64,000 nt of DNA from Candidatus Cloacimonetes bacterium HGW-Cloacimonetes-2 (GTDB lineage: Bacteria; Cloacimonadota; Cloacimonadia; Cloacimonadales; Cloacimonadaceae), in assembly GCA_002842035.1 (NCBI GenBank), contig PHBP01000007.1, forward strand, positions 86,305 to 150,304, read 5' to 3'. A program made the translations under genes and the position numbers. Below are positions 7,964-17,815 of the stretch, piece by piece; the stretch's first letter is position 1; each line of letters opens with the position of its first letter. Below the pieces are notes generated by a model. It was given only the letters and a program-made list of their open reading frames with translations, was not told the origin of the DNA and searched no databases.

Positions 7964-10030
7964 ATGACTATCAAAGAATACGATATAGAGAACTTGAATT
8001 GCGCCCATTGCAGCGCCAAGATAGAAGATGAGATCGGCAATCTGGCAGAGGTGAGCTCAGTTAACCTCGATTATTTGAACAAGAAGCTGATCATTCAGTA
8101 TTCAGGGCAGATTGAAAACGCTCTCGAAAGGCTGAATATTATCGCATCCAAGATCGAGCCAGGCGTGCAAATATATGATACTGATGCCGTTGTAAGAGCA
8201 AAAAGGACAAGTTATTCCCGTTATCTGATCGCTTTAGGGATACTCGTGGCAATCCCGGCAATTCTAGTCCCGGGAAGCATCTCTATCTATTTGATGATCG
8301 CTGCTTGGTTTTTGGTTGGGCATCGTGTGATCATCAACGCAGGGCGCAAACTAATGCAAGCACAGGTTTTGGACGAAAACTTCCTGATGAGTATAGCTGG
8401 CGCAGGTGCGCTCTTTTTGGGTGAACATATCGAAGCCCTTGCAGTGATGTTGCTTTACGAATTTGGCCAGTACTGGGAAGATCGGGCTGTGGAACGCTCT
8501 CGCTCTTTGATCAAGCGGATGCTCTCGGTCAAGCCTGAGCTTGCGCATCACGTCATCGACGGTAAATTGACTGATAAAAAGCTATCTCAGATAGAGATAG
8601 GTAATATCCTGCTGGTATATCCCGGAGAGAAAGTGCCTCTGGATGGAGTGATTACCAAGGGAGATAGCTCTGTAGATACGTCTTCGCTCACCGGCGAGGC
8701 TGAGCCCGTGCCGGTAAGTATCGGATCGACTGTCCTGGGTGGATTCATCAATCGAGGCGGCTTGATTGAGATCGAGGTCTCGCATACAGAATCCGAGAGC
8801 ACTGTCTCCAGAATAATGAAACTGATTGAGAACGCTGCAGCCAGGAAGTCCAATACGGAGAAGTTTATAACTCGATTTGCCAAGTGGTACACACCGATCG
8901 TAGTTGGTGCAGCAATGCTATTGTTGGTGATACCGATGCTCATGGGTGCGTCACTCAGCGTGTGGTTACCGCGAGCTTTGATCTTTCTGATAGTATCATG
9001 CCCCTGTGCCTTGGTGATCTCAGTGCCCTTGACATATTATATCGGGATCGGGCTGGCAGCCAGGCGTGGCGTGATCTTCAAGGGTTCTGCCTATCTCGAT
9101 AGCCTTAGATTGGCAAAGACCTTTGTGTTTGATAAAACCGGAACGCTCACGACCGGAATGATGAAGCCGGCCGGGATGCATCCTGTAGAGGGAATAGATC
9201 CGGAAGAGCTCAAGCTGGCTGTATATCGGGCTGAGCATAGCTCCAATCATCCATTGGCGATAGCTGTGAGAGAAGCATTTAGCTATCCCTTTGATAGCCG
9301 GCAAATAGAGGAACTTACGGAGATCCCCGGGAAGGGAATCAGTATGGTTTATGCCGGTGATAGCCTGCTGGCTGGCTCATATCAGTTTATGAAAGATCTG
9401 GGCTACGTTTTTACTGATCAATCACAGGGGCAGACAGCTATTCACGCAGTAGTCAATGAGCAGTATCTGGGCTATATCTCGTTTGAGGATGAAGTGAAAC
9501 CGGGGATGAAAGAGGCTTTGACGGAGCTAAGATCCGAGGGAGTGCAGCGCTCTGTTATGCTCTCCGGAGATCGTGAATCCAAGGCTAGGCAGATAGCCGA
9601 GCAGCTTGGACTGGATGCTTTTCACGCTGATTTGCTACCGCATCAGAAACTGGGCAAACTGGAAGAATTGATGGTTCGGAATAGCGGAAAGACAGTCTAT
9701 GTGGGCGATGGTTTGAACGATGCACCGGTCTTGGCAAGGGCTGATATCGGTATCGCTATGGGCGAAATAGGCAATGCAGCTTCGATTGAATCGGCTGATA
9801 TTGTCCTGCTCAATGACAAGCCGGAGCAATTGATCAAAGCAGTCAAGATCTCCAAGCTGAGTTATAACGTTGTGGTGCAGAATATTGCACTGGCTCTGAG
9901 TATCAAGGTCCTGGTAATGATATTGGGTGCAGTGGGTCTTGGAAAGCTCTGGGAAGCGGTGATAGCAGATGTGGGTGTCACCTTGCTTGCGATCTTTAAT
10001 GCGCTTAGATTATCCAGGATCAAAGCCTGA
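7964..10030 (+). CDS. cadA: P1B-type Zn/Cd/Pb-exporting ATPase (CadA/ZntA-like)
   Basis: An inner-membrane heavy-metal efflux pump of 688 residues. An N-terminal metal-binding domain has Cys13 and Cys16 (NCAHC). The membrane metal site C-P-C is at 346-348, the phosphorylated Asp in DKTGT is near 389, and SLTGEAEPV, SSNHPLA (HP locus) and GDGLNDAPVL are all intact. Asp669 in the last membrane helix (ADVGVTLLAIFNALRL) is the residue that marks the Zn/Cd/Pb subgroup rather than copper pumps. It follows the repressor by 14 bp with AAGGTG as ribosome binding site. The exact preferred metal is not settled by sequence. Confidence 0.94.
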   Translation: MTIKEYDIENLNCAHCSAKIEDEIGNLAEVSSVNLDYLNKKLIIQYSGQIENALERLNIIASKIEPGVQIYDTDAVVRAKRTSYSRYLIALGILVAIPAILVPGSISIYLMIAAWFLVGHRVIINAGRKLMQAQVLDENFLMSIAGAGALFLGEHIEALAVMLLYEFGQYWEDRAVERSRSLIKRMLSVKPELAHHVIDGKLTDKKLSQIEIGNILLVYPGEKVPLDGVITKGDSSVDTSSLTGEAEPVPVSIGSTVLGGFINRGGLIEIEVSHTESESTVSRIMKLIENAAARKSNTEKFITRFAKWYTPIVVGAAMLLLVIPMLMGASLSVWLPRALIFLIVSCPCALVISVPLTYYIGIGLAARRGVIFKGSAYLDSLRLAKTFVFDKTGTLTTGMMKPAGMHPVEGIDPEELKLAVYRAEHSSNHPLAIAVREAFSYPFDSRQIEELTEIPGKGISMVYAGDSLLAGSYQFMKDLGYVFTDQSQGQTAIHAVVNEQYLGYISFEDEVKPGMKEALTELRSEGVQRSVMLSGDRESKARQIAEQLGLDAFHADLLPHQKLGKLEELMVRNSGKTVYVGDGLNDAPVLARADIGIAMGEIGNAASIESADIVLLNDKPEQLIKAVKISKLSYNVVVQNIALALSIKVLVMILGAVGLGKLWEAVIADVGVTLLAIFNALRLSRIKA

Positions 10031-10032
10031 GC

Positions 10033-10061
10033 TTGACAAAAAAGGCTCTGTAAAGATTTAA
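10033..10061 (+). promoter_or_regulatory. Probable thrS promoter
   Basis: A perfect TTGACA (10033-10038), a 17-base spacer and a weaker ATTTAA (10056-10061). It starts three bases after the ATPase stop codon. Confidence 0.5.
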
Positions 10062-10116
10062 GTAAACTTGGGTACGTCCTTTGTATCGACGTATCACTTT
10101 TGTAAAAGGAGACACA

Positions 10117-12021
10117 ATGGCTATCAAGGTAAGCTTGCCGGACGGTTCTGTAAAGAATTACGATGCTCCGGTCAAAATCATTGATATCGCTAACGAAATC
10201 TCTCCCAGACTGGCTGATGCCTCGATCTGCGGAGAGCTTGATGGGAAACTGGTGGATATGGATCACGTGATCGATCACGACTCTGCCCTCGTATTACATA
10301 CCTTTAAAACAGACACAGGAAAGGATGTCTATTGGCATAGCACTGCTCACTTGATGGCGCAGGCTGTCAAACAGCTCTATCCTGAGGTCAAAGTAACCAT
10401 CGGTCCGGCTATTGAGCAGGGCTTTTACTACGATTTTGACAGAGACCAGCCCTTTACTGATGAAGAGCTGGTGCTGATCGAGAATAGAATGAAGGAACTC
10501 AGCGCGGCAGGGCACAAGTATTCCCGCCGTGAATTGACTAAGCCGGAAGCGATGGAAATCTTCCGTCAGATGGGCGAAGATTACAAGCTGGAGATACTCG
10601 CTGAGATCCCAGATACAGATACTATCTCTACCTATACCCAGGGTGATTTCATTGATCTGTGCAGAGGTCCGCACATTGGTGATACCTCCAAGATCAAGGC
10701 AATCAAGCTGCTCAAGACCAGCGGTGCTTATTGGCGCGGTGATGAAAAGAACAAGATGCTGCGCCGCATCTATGGTATCAGCTTCCCCAGTAATAAGGAA
10801 CTCAATGAGTATTTGCTGTTCCTGGAAGAAGCCAAGAAGCGTGATCACCGCAAGCTGGGCAAAGACCTGGATCTCTTTTCTATCAACGATGACATAGGTC
10901 CCGGCCTGGTGCTCTGGCATCCCAATGGGGCTATGATACGTCATTTGATCGAATCTTACTGGAAAGAGGAACATCTGCGCAAGGGCTACAAACTGGTCTA
11001 TACTCCCCATGTGGGACGCAGTAAGCTCTGGGAAACCAGCGGACACCTGGGCTTTTACTCCGAGAATATGTATGCTCCGATGCAGATAGACGAGCAGGAG
11101 TACTACATCAAGCCGATGAATTGCCCCTTCCATATCGCTATATATAATGCCAATCACCACAGCTATCGCGAGCTTCCCATGCGTTTAGGCGAACTCGGTA
11201 CTGTCTATAGGTATGAAAGAAGCGGAGTCTTGCACGGTTTGATGCGTGTAAGAGGCTTTACTCAGGACGATGCCCACATCATCTGCACACCGGAACAAAT
11301 GGATGAAGAAGTAGAGAAACTCATTGTATTCTCTCTTGATATGCTAAAGCAATTTGGCTTCAAAGACTTCCTGATCTATCTCTCAACCCGTCCCGAAGGC
11401 TCGGTTGGAGAGGTCGAAGACTGGGATAAAGCCACCAATTCTCTGCGTATGTCGATGGAGAAGCTTGGTCTGGATTACCAGGTTGATGAAGGCGGTGGTG
11501 CTTTCTACGGGCCCAAGATCGATATAAAGATCAAGGACGCCCTTGGCAGAGCCTGGCAATGCACTACCATCCAGTTTGACTTCAACGAGCCTACCCGCTT
11601 TGATATGAACTATATCGGGCCTGACAACAGCCCTCACCGTCCTTATATGATTCACAGAGCAGTGCTGGGATCAGTTGAGCGCTTCTTTGCCACTCTTCTT
11701 GAATACCACGCCGGCAACCTCCCACTCTGGCTTGCCCCTGTCCAGATTATGGTGATTCCGATCACTGATAACCAAATGGAGTACGGCAAGCTGTTGGTGG
11801 AAAAGCTACAACTGCTTGGTTACCGCACAGAGATCGACACACGTGGAGAGAAGATCGGCTACAAGATCAGGGATGCAGAGCTCAAGAAGATACCCTTTAT
11901 GTTTGTGATCGGAAAGAATGAAGAAACAGAAGCAAAGGTTACCTTGCGCCAACACACCAAAGGCGACCTCGGTGCAATGAGCTTTGACGAAGCTATAAAA
12001 GCCATCCGTGAACAGCAATGA
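10117..12021 (+). CDS. thrS: Threonyl-tRNA synthetase
   Basis: A class II synthetase of 634 residues that charges tRNA-Thr. It has an N-terminal TGS domain (about 1-62), an editing domain with H-S-T-A-H (HxxxH), a catalytic core with MNCPFHI and YRYERSG, then motif 3 (HRAVLGSVERF) and a C-terminal anticodon-binding domain from about 535. The start is ATG 10117 with AAAGGAG upstream; a TTG at 10081 gives a longer frame but lacks such a site. It overlaps kpsF by 4 bp (ATGA). The upstream leader is short, and no T-box motif was seen. Confidence 0.96.
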   Translation: MAIKVSLPDGSVKNYDAPVKIIDIANEISPRLADASICGELDGKLVDMDHVIDHDSALVLHTFKTDTGKDVYWHSTAHLMAQAVKQLYPEVKVTIGPAIEQGFYYDFDRDQPFTDEELVLIENRMKELSAAGHKYSRRELTKPEAMEIFRQMGEDYKLEILAEIPDTDTISTYTQGDFIDLCRGPHIGDTSKIKAIKLLKTSGAYWRGDEKNKMLRRIYGISFPSNKELNEYLLFLEEAKKRDHRKLGKDLDLFSINDDIGPGLVLWHPNGAMIRHLIESYWKEEHLRKGYKLVYTPHVGRSKLWETSGHLGFYSENMYAPMQIDEQEYYIKPMNCPFHIAIYNANHHSYRELPMRLGELGTVYRYERSGVLHGLMRVRGFTQDDAHIICTPEQMDEEVEKLIVFSLDMLKQFGFKDFLIYLSTRPEGSVGEVEDWDKATNSLRMSMEKLGLDYQVDEGGGAFYGPKIDIKIKDALGRAWQCTTIQFDFNEPTRFDMNYIGPDNSPHRPYMIHRAVLGSVERFFATLLEYHAGNLPLWLAPVQIMVIPITDNQMEYGKLLVEKLQLLGYRTEIDTRGEKIGYKIRDAELKKIPFMFVIGKNEETEAKVTLRQHTKGDLGAMSFDEAIKAIREQQ

Positions 12022-12986
12022 CAACCTCAGAAACCATTAAAAACGAACTCAAGCTTGAAGCCTCAGCCATCCTCAGGGTGGCTGAGCAGCTTGATGATGC
12101 CAGCATAGAAAAAGCCTTTGACCTGATCTGCAACTGCCACGGTAAGGTAGTACTTACCGGTATAGGCAAAGCAGGTATCATTGCACGCAAGATCAGTGCT
12201 ACTCTCGCTTCAACTGGCACCAGCTCCATATTTCTCCACGCTGCCGAAGGCATCCACGGAGATCTCGGAATGCTCTGCCCGGAGGACATCGTAATCGCCG
12301 TATCAAACAGCGGTAATACCCAGGAGCTGATCTCGATCATCCCCTTCCTAAAGTTCATCAAAGTTCCGATCATCGCGCTTACAGGCTCCACCACTTCCCA
12401 GCTAGCCCATGCTGCCGATGTCGTTTTGGATTGCAGCGTCCCCAGTGAATACGAGCCTTTCGGCTTGGTTCCCAGCTCTTCCACGACGGTAGCTCTGGCG
12501 GTTGGCGATGCCCTGGCTATCGCAGTGTTGCGCCATAAAGACTTCCAGCTAAAGGATTTTGCCCGCTTCCATCCCGGTGGCACGATTGGCAAAAAGCTCT
12601 TGCTCAGAGTGATGGATCTGATGCATAGCGGAGACGAACTGCCAAAGCTTTGCCTGGACGCCTCAATGTCCGACGTAGTGATGGAGATGACCGGCAAAAA
12701 GCTGGGCTGTACAGCTATTACAGACGATGCAGGCATCCTAAGAGGGATGATCACTGATGGAGACTTACGTCGCCAACTTCAGGAGAAAGGTAACGCTCTA
12801 CTGGGCTATAAGGCTCAGGATTGTATGACTGCCAATCCCAAAAGCCTCAAGAGCGAAGAGCTTGCCATCAACGCTCTGAACCTGATGGAATCTCACAAGA
12901 TCACTATGCTCCCGGTCGTCGATGAAACTCAGTGTATTGTTGGTATGCTCCATATGCACGATCTAATCCGTGCCGGTGTGATCTAG
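12018..12986 (+). CDS. kdsD: Arabinose-5-phosphate isomerase, KpsF/KdsD/GutQ family
   Basis: This enzyme interconverts ribulose-5-phosphate and arabinose-5-phosphate, the first committed step to Kdo of lipopolysaccharide. Its 322 residues have the standard layout: a SIS sugar-isomerase domain (about 30-170, with SNSGNTQE and the downstream HPGGTIGKKLL) and two CBS domains (about 200-322). It overlaps thrS by 4 bp. Together with the GT9 heptosyltransferase in this window it supports an LPS-type outer membrane. GutQ-like paralogues have the same domains, so the symbol is by family. Confidence 0.92.
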   Translation: MTTSETIKNELKLEASAILRVAEQLDDASIEKAFDLICNCHGKVVLTGIGKAGIIARKISATLASTGTSSIFLHAAEGIHGDLGMLCPEDIVIAVSNSGNTQELISIIPFLKFIKVPIIALTGSTTSQLAHAADVVLDCSVPSEYEPFGLVPSSSTTVALAVGDALAIAVLRHKDFQLKDFARFHPGGTIGKKLLLRVMDLMHSGDELPKLCLDASMSDVVMEMTGKKLGCTAITDDAGILRGMITDGDLRRQLQEKGNALLGYKAQDCMTANPKSLKSEELAINALNLMESHKITMLPVVDETQCIVGMLHMHDLIRAGVI

Positions 12987-13003
12987 GAATCCCTTGTCCA
13001 TCA

Positions 13004-14029
13004 ATGGCAACAGCAGCAAGCAACGCTCTTCCCCCAGCATTATTGGACTTTATCAGGCAATCTTATCAGCCCGATAGCGATCCCGTCTATTTCGCCGGAG
13101 GACACGAGTGGTCTGATGGCACCGTCTATTCCTACTGCAAAGACAAAGCTCCAAAACTCCTCAAAATCCTCAAATCAGCAGGAATAGACCAGTTATCCGC
13201 TGCCCGAGAACGCCTTGATTTCATCGATTTTTTAGCTTTAAACGGTGTCGATACCATCTACCCATTTTACTCCGCAAATAACAATCTGGTAGAGTTTTGC
13301 GATTGCGACAACGGCTACATAATGTTCTCTTGGGACAAAGCCCTGGGCGAGCATATCCAGGGGCTCGATCCCATCGATCTGAAACTCTTTTACAGCAAGT
13401 GGGGCATGCTGGTCGGCAGCATCCACCGGCTCACTCAGAAATACCCTCGCTACCTGCAATCTGCCTGTCAAAATAGCAAGGGGCAAGCCCTGATCAGTTT
13501 TGACAGCGAATGGAGCTACTTTGACGGCATGATGCGGGATGACGCTATGCGCGAGGCGTGGCGATTGCAGAGACAGCGGATGGAAGAGCTGAGCCCCAGC
13601 AGGGCAAGCTTTGGTTTCATTCACAACGACCCGCATCCCGGCAATATCCTGCGAGACAAGGAACGCTTTGTCCTGATTGACTTTGACGTTGCGAACTACC
13701 ACTGGTTCCTGACCGATATAGCGATCTGCATCTACAGTGAATACTCCAGATGCAATTTCCACAGTAGCTTCCGTCACCGCAGCCCGGATCTCCCGGAGCT
13801 CTTTCTCAAGCCCTTTCTGAAGGGATATCAAAGGGAGAACGATATCAATCCGATCCACTTGGATCAGATCGAGCTCTTTCTGAACTATCGCCGCTTTCTG
13901 ATGTACTGCGTATTCTACGACCAAATTCATAGCTCCAATCCACAGTATCTGATCAAGTTTGCTGATGAGATCTGCAGCTTCAAGCCCTACCTTCCATCCG
14001 GTCTGCGCTTGGCATCCTTGATCTCCTAA
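13004..14029 (+). CDS. APH-family phosphotransferase (kinase), substrate unknown
   Basis: A 341-residue protein with the catalytic signature of aminoglycoside-phosphotransferase/choline-kinase-like enzymes: FIHNDPHPGNIL (HxDxxxxN catalytic loop) and LIDFDVA (metal-binding DFD), followed by the usual helical part. The GxGxxN-type nucleotide loop at the N-terminus is not obvious. I chose ATG 13004, 18 bp after kpsF, because the longer frame runs back into kpsF and offers no better start; the ribosome binding site is weak. Small-metabolite or sugar kinases of this fold are common. Context next to kpsF suggests an envelope sugar, but this is only a guess. Confidence 0.82.
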   Translation: MATAASNALPPALLDFIRQSYQPDSDPVYFAGGHEWSDGTVYSYCKDKAPKLLKILKSAGIDQLSAARERLDFIDFLALNGVDTIYPFYSANNNLVEFCDCDNGYIMFSWDKALGEHIQGLDPIDLKLFYSKWGMLVGSIHRLTQKYPRYLQSACQNSKGQALISFDSEWSYFDGMMRDDAMREAWRLQRQRMEELSPSRASFGFIHNDPHPGNILRDKERFVLIDFDVANYHWFLTDIAICIYSEYSRCNFHSSFRHRSPDLPELFLKPFLKGYQRENDINPIHLDQIELFLNYRRFLMYCVFYDQIHSSNPQYLIKFADEICSFKPYLPSGLRLASLIS

Positions 14030-14110
14030 GCGATCAAGATTATCCCCCGTCATATTTCTGCCCTCCCCCGCTACTAGTCCCAGCTTCGATCATAGGATTC
14101 TCCCTCGTTT

Positions 14111-14310
14111 CTCTCTCAATTCCCCCACTTAGTGGGAGAATCGTGGGAGATACTATAGAGAGTTCTTATGTCGAGCCAAGGAAGAGACTTTGCGTTCCTC
14201 CCCCTTTGACAGGATGCTTGCAGCCTGCTTCTATCCTGCTTGAATCCTGGATGAAGATGCAGGAAACAACTCTCCTGAAAGGTTTTATGGAATATCAATC
14301 GAAAGAGGGA
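14111..14310 (-). repeat. 11-bp-unit intergenic repeat element, copy B, with hairpin
   Basis: From left to right: a hairpin (14119-14141, nine pairs with one C/A mismatch, TTA loop), the conserved ACTATAGAGA, a spacer, GGATGC, three 11-base units (14218-14228, 14229-14239, 14240-14250), the variant unit 14251-14261 and the right arm (to about 14307). Read on the other strand, copy C (39078-39280) aligns along nearly the whole length, including the hairpin. A frame of about 60 codons runs through it on + (from GTG 14143), but I do not call it a gene. Confidence 0.85.
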
Positions 14311-14424
14311 TCAATAGCGCCGCCATAATCATACTATACTCCTCCGGAGCGCTACTTAACCCGTGGGAATAATGGTCTTAAATCAATCGGGAAAAGCATT
14401 GACAATTTAGCTGATGCGGATGAA

Positions 14425-14453
14425 TTGGACACACCTTGGTAATGAATTATTAG
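14425..14453 (+). promoter_or_regulatory. Possible promoter of the threonine dehydrogenase gene
   Basis: TTGGAC (14425-14430), a 17-base spacer and TATTAG (14448-14453). A TTGACA at 14399-14404 is the alternative -35 box but lacks a -10 at proper spacing. The stretch from 14310 to 14424 shows nothing else recognisable. Confidence 0.35.
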
Positions 14454-14470
14454 CTATGGAGTAATAGAGA

Positions 14471-15433
14471 ATGAAGAAGATCCTGATTATCGGAGCAGCC
14501 GGCCAGATCGGTTCTGAACTAATCCCTTATCTGAGAAAGATTTATGGAGATAGCAATGTAGTCGCTTCGGACTTGCATAACAATCTCCCCTGCAATGTTT
14601 TGGAGAGTGGTCCTTACGAGATTCTGGACGCTTTGAACGGGAAGAAGATGCAAGAGATCGTTGATCGCTATGATATTGATACGATCTTCAACCTTGTTGC
14701 AGTGCTTTCCGCCAAGGGTGAAGCCAATCCTGTTCTTGCCTGGCAGATTAATATGGGTGCTCTTTTCAACGCTCTGGAGATTTCCAGAGAGACCAAAGGA
14801 GCGGTCTTTACCCCCAGTTCGATCGGTGCTTTCGGGCCTACGACGCCTGCTGACCACACTCCTCAGGATACAGTGATGCGGCCTACGACCATTTATGGAG
14901 TTTCCAAGGTCGCAGCGGAGCTTTTGGGTGATTATTACCACCTCAAGTTTGGCGTCGATGCCAGAGGCCTGCGCTATCCGGGAATAATCTCAAACGTTAC
15001 ACTCCCCGGCGGCGGAACCACAGATTACGCAGTCGAGATCTATTATGAAGCCATTCAAAACAAGCTTTACAAGTGCAATCTCTCAGCCGGGACATATCTC
15101 GATATGATGTATATGCCGGACGCTCTGAGAGCCGCAGTAGAGCTGATGGAAGCCGATCCCAAGCGTCTGGTGCATCGCAATTGTTTCAACGTGACCGCGA
15201 TGAGCTTTGATCCTGAAATGATCGCAGCATCGATCCGCAAGTATATACCGGAATTCCGTATGGAATATCACATAGATCATATCAAGCAAGCTATAGCCAA
15301 TAGCTGGCCAAATTCGATGGATGACAGCTCTGCCCGTGAAGAATGGGATTGGAAGCCTGAATACAATCTCGAGGCAATGACAATCGATATGCTCGAAAAG
15401 CTCAAAATCAAGCTGGGCAAACAAGGTTGCTAA
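14471..15433 (+). CDS. tdh: Short-chain L-threonine 3-dehydrogenase (epimerase-like)
   Basis: An NAD-dependent dehydrogenase of the extended SDR (UDP-glucose epimerase-like) type, 320 residues. It oxidises L-threonine to 2-amino-3-ketobutyrate. GAAGQIG at 8-14 binds NAD, and Tyr142 and Lys146 (IYGVSK) are the catalytic pair. The segments IFNLVAVLSAKGE, then RYPGIIS and the C-terminal WPNSMDDSSAREEW are as I recall them from the epimerase-like TDH subgroup, which separates it from generic sugar epimerases. The start has GGAG upstream. It is followed after 1 bp by a Gfo/Idh oxidoreductase. The name is by family; no 2-amino-3-ketobutyrate ligase lies nearby to confirm it. Confidence 0.85.
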   Translation: MKKILIIGAAGQIGSELIPYLRKIYGDSNVVASDLHNNLPCNVLESGPYEILDALNGKKMQEIVDRYDIDTIFNLVAVLSAKGEANPVLAWQINMGALFNALEISRETKGAVFTPSSIGAFGPTTPADHTPQDTVMRPTTIYGVSKVAAELLGDYYHLKFGVDARGLRYPGIISNVTLPGGGTTDYAVEIYYEAIQNKLYKCNLSAGTYLDMMYMPDALRAAVELMEADPKRLVHRNCFNVTAMSFDPEMIAASIRKYIPEFRMEYHIDHIKQAIANSWPNSMDDSSAREEWDWKPEYNLEAMTIDMLEKLKIKLGKQGC

Positions 15434-15434
15434 G

Positions 15435-16418
15435 ATGGTGAAAGTTGGAGTCGTCGGCGTTGGACATCTGGGACAGCATCACGTAAGAAAGTTCCAAAGC
15501 ATCCCGGGCTGTGAACTGATTGGTATTTATGACAAAAACGAAGCCCGTGCCAAAGAGATATCCGAGAAGCTGGGTGTAAAGAGCTTTGCAGATTATGATA
15601 CGCTCCTGGATGCGATCGATGCAATCGATATTGCCGCCACTACGACTTATCACTATGAGCTTGCCAAACCGGCATTGCTAAAGGGAAAGCATATCTTCCT
15701 CGAAAAGCCTATCACCAGCGAGCTGGAGCAGGCAGAAGAGCTCTTGGAGCTGGCAAAGAGGCAAAACCTGAAGATACAGGTAGGGCATATCGAACGCTTT
15801 AATCCAGTAATCCTGGAAGTGGAGCAAGAGATCAAAGACCCTATGTTTATTGAATCTCACAGGCTTTCGACCTTTCATCACAGAGGTACAGATGTGCCAG
15901 TGGTCTTGGATCTGATGATTCACGATATAGATCTGATCCTTGATTTTATCAAGGCTCCGGTCAGCGATATCAGAGCCAGCGGAATCGGTATCCTTACACC
16001 CAATATAGATATTGCCAATGCCAGGCTGGAATTTGCCAATGGTGCCATCGCCAATGTGACCTCCAGCCGTGTCTCACTGAAGCAAGAGCGTAAGCTGAGA
16101 TTCTTTCAGAGAGATGCCTATTTTTCAATGGATTTTGTGGCAAAACAGGTCTCTGTAGTGCGCAAGTCTCCTGATATCCTGAAGCTTTTGCCGCAGATAA
16201 TGATGGGCAGTACAGAAATCAAAGCTGAGCAACTCGTTGATATGAAGCTTCACGACGTCTCGGTCACAGCCAAAGACGCACTGCAGATGGAGCTGGAATC
16301 TTTCATTGACAGTATCGCCAATAATAAAAAACCTGTAGTTGATGGTGAAGCAGGGACGCGTGCCCTCAAGATTGCTCTGGAGATCATCTCCATAATAAAC
16401 CGTCAGCTCAAGAAATAA
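15435..16418 (+). CDS. Gfo/Idh/MocA-family NAD(P)-dependent oxidoreductase
   Basis: A 327-residue sugar-type dehydrogenase. GVGHLG (8-13) is the dinucleotide loop and E-K-P (90-92, in FLEKPIT) is the family's cofactor/substrate motif. The segment GHIERFNPV followed by HDIDLILD resembles the subset that oxidises UDP-N-acetylglucosamine at C3 next to lipid A genes, but that is a weak impression. It begins one base after the threonine dehydrogenase stop and ends 13 bp before asnS, so all three are probably on one transcript. Confidence 0.87.
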   Translation: MVKVGVVGVGHLGQHHVRKFQSIPGCELIGIYDKNEARAKEISEKLGVKSFADYDTLLDAIDAIDIAATTTYHYELAKPALLKGKHIFLEKPITSELEQAEELLELAKRQNLKIQVGHIERFNPVILEVEQEIKDPMFIESHRLSTFHHRGTDVPVVLDLMIHDIDLILDFIKAPVSDIRASGIGILTPNIDIANARLEFANGAIANVTSSRVSLKQERKLRFFQRDAYFSMDFVAKQVSVVRKSPDILKLLPQIMMGSTEIKAEQLVDMKLHDVSVTAKDALQMELESFIDSIANNKKPVVDGEAGTRALKIALEIISIINRQLKK

Positions 16419-16431
16419 CCGGAGTTTACAA

Positions 16432-17727
16432 ATGCAGTATATATTCGTAAAAGACCTCGCCAAACACCTCGGAGAAGAGATCAGTCTGAGGGGTTGGGTA
16501 AGGAATATCCGCAGTAGCGGCAAGCTGCTCTTTATCATCTTTAGAGATGGCACGGGCGAAGTGCAATCTGTGGCTTTTAAACCTGATTTGGGCGAAGAAG
16601 CCTTTGAGCAAGCCAAGCGCCTGACGATTGAATCATCCCTGATTATTACCGGTGTGCCAAAGAAGCACGAGAAGATCGAAGGTCAGTACGAGCTCTCTGT
16701 CAAAGAGATCAAGGTCGTGCAATATGCCGAGGAGTATCCCATCTCAAAGAAAGAACACGGTCCAGATTTCCTGCTTTCAAACAGGCATCTTTGGATCAGA
16801 GCTCCCAAGCAATGGGCTATCCTGAGAATCAGGCATACAGTCTATTATGCAATCTGCGAATATCTGAATGATAATGCTTTCTACCGCTTTGATTCACCTA
16901 TCCTTACGCCTAATGCCTGCGAAGGGACCACTACCCTCTTTGAACTGGATTACTTTGACGAAGGCAAGGCTTATCTATCGCAATCCGGACAGCTCTACCT
17001 GGAGACAGGTATAATGAGCCTGGGCAGAGTCTATGACTTTGGTCCGGTCTTTAGGGCAGAGCGTTCCAAGACACGCAAGCATCTTACAGAATTCTGGATG
17101 ATGGATGCTGAAGCAGCTTTTGTTCAGCACGACGAAAATATGCAGATTCAGGAAGGGCTTATCCGCCACGTGATCAGATCTGTGCTCCGGAAGTGTGACA
17201 ATGAACTGGATATCCTGGAACGTGATAAGGAAGCTCTGCGCAAAGCTGATGCTCCCTTTAGACGGATGACTCACTACGAAGCAATCGAGTATCTGCGCTC
17301 CAAGGGCAGTGAGATTTCCCACGAGAGCGATCTTGGTGCAGCTGATGAAGTAGCCCTCACAGAAGGCTCAGAAACACCTATCTTTATCGAGAAATGGCCA
17401 AAATCCATCAAAGCTTTCTATATGAAACGCGATCCAGAGAATCCTGATCTTGTCTTGGGTAGCGATCTGATTGCTCCGGAAGGATTTGGTGAGATCATAG
17501 GTGGTAGCGAGCGTGAAGATGATTACGAGCTCTTGCTCTCCAGAATGCAGGCGGAAAAGATGCCTATAGAGGATTACCAGTGGTTCCTTGATCTGCGTAA
17601 ATACGGCACAGTGCCCCATAGTGGGTTTGGTATTGGGCTGGAGCGCCTGGTGACCTGGATGAGCGGTATCCATCATATCCGCGAGACTATTCCTTTCCCC
17701 AGGATGATCTATCGTATCTACCCCTGA
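16432..17727 (+). CDS. asnS: Asparaginyl-tRNA synthetase
   Basis: A class IIb synthetase of 431 residues charging tRNA-Asn. It has an N-terminal OB-fold anticodon domain (about 10-110), motif 2 (FRAERSKTRKHLTEFWMMD) and motif 3 (GFGIGLERLVTWM, then IRETIPFPR). The AsnRS-type motif 2 with TRKHL, rather than the AspRS form, gives the identity. The start has CCGGAG upstream. It occurs with alaS, thrS and glnS in the window but not in one operon with them. Confidence 0.94.
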   Translation: MQYIFVKDLAKHLGEEISLRGWVRNIRSSGKLLFIIFRDGTGEVQSVAFKPDLGEEAFEQAKRLTIESSLIITGVPKKHEKIEGQYELSVKEIKVVQYAEEYPISKKEHGPDFLLSNRHLWIRAPKQWAILRIRHTVYYAICEYLNDNAFYRFDSPILTPNACEGTTTLFELDYFDEGKAYLSQSGQLYLETGIMSLGRVYDFGPVFRAERSKTRKHLTEFWMMDAEAAFVQHDENMQIQEGLIRHVIRSVLRKCDNELDILERDKEALRKADAPFRRMTHYEAIEYLRSKGSEISHESDLGAADEVALTEGSETPIFIEKWPKSIKAFYMKRDPENPDLVLGSDLIAPEGFGEIIGGSEREDDYELLLSRMQAEKMPIEDYQWFLDLRKYGTVPHSGFGIGLERLVTWMSGIHHIRETIPFPRMIYRIYP

Positions 17728-17749
17728 TCAGCAAAGAGCTTTATCTTTA

Positions 17750-17783
17750 CAAAGAGACCCGTGCAGACCGTCTCTTTGCTTTG
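17750..17783 (+). terminator. Probable terminator after asnS
   Basis: A 9-bp stem CAAAGAGAC (17750-17758) with its complement at 17770-17778 and an 11-base loop, followed by only three T residues, so termination may be partial. Confidence 0.55.
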
Positions 17784-17815
17784 ACTATGACAAATAATAT
17801 GATAAGAGGATAGAA

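Noticed and set aside
10039..10116. T-box leader before thrS
   Set aside because: The leader is only about 55 bases and lacks the conserved T-box sequence and terminator.
14143..14328. 61-codon frame through repeat copy B
   Set aside because: It lies wholly in the repeat element, begins with GTG inside the hairpin region, and its similarity to copy C can be explained by the DNA repeat.
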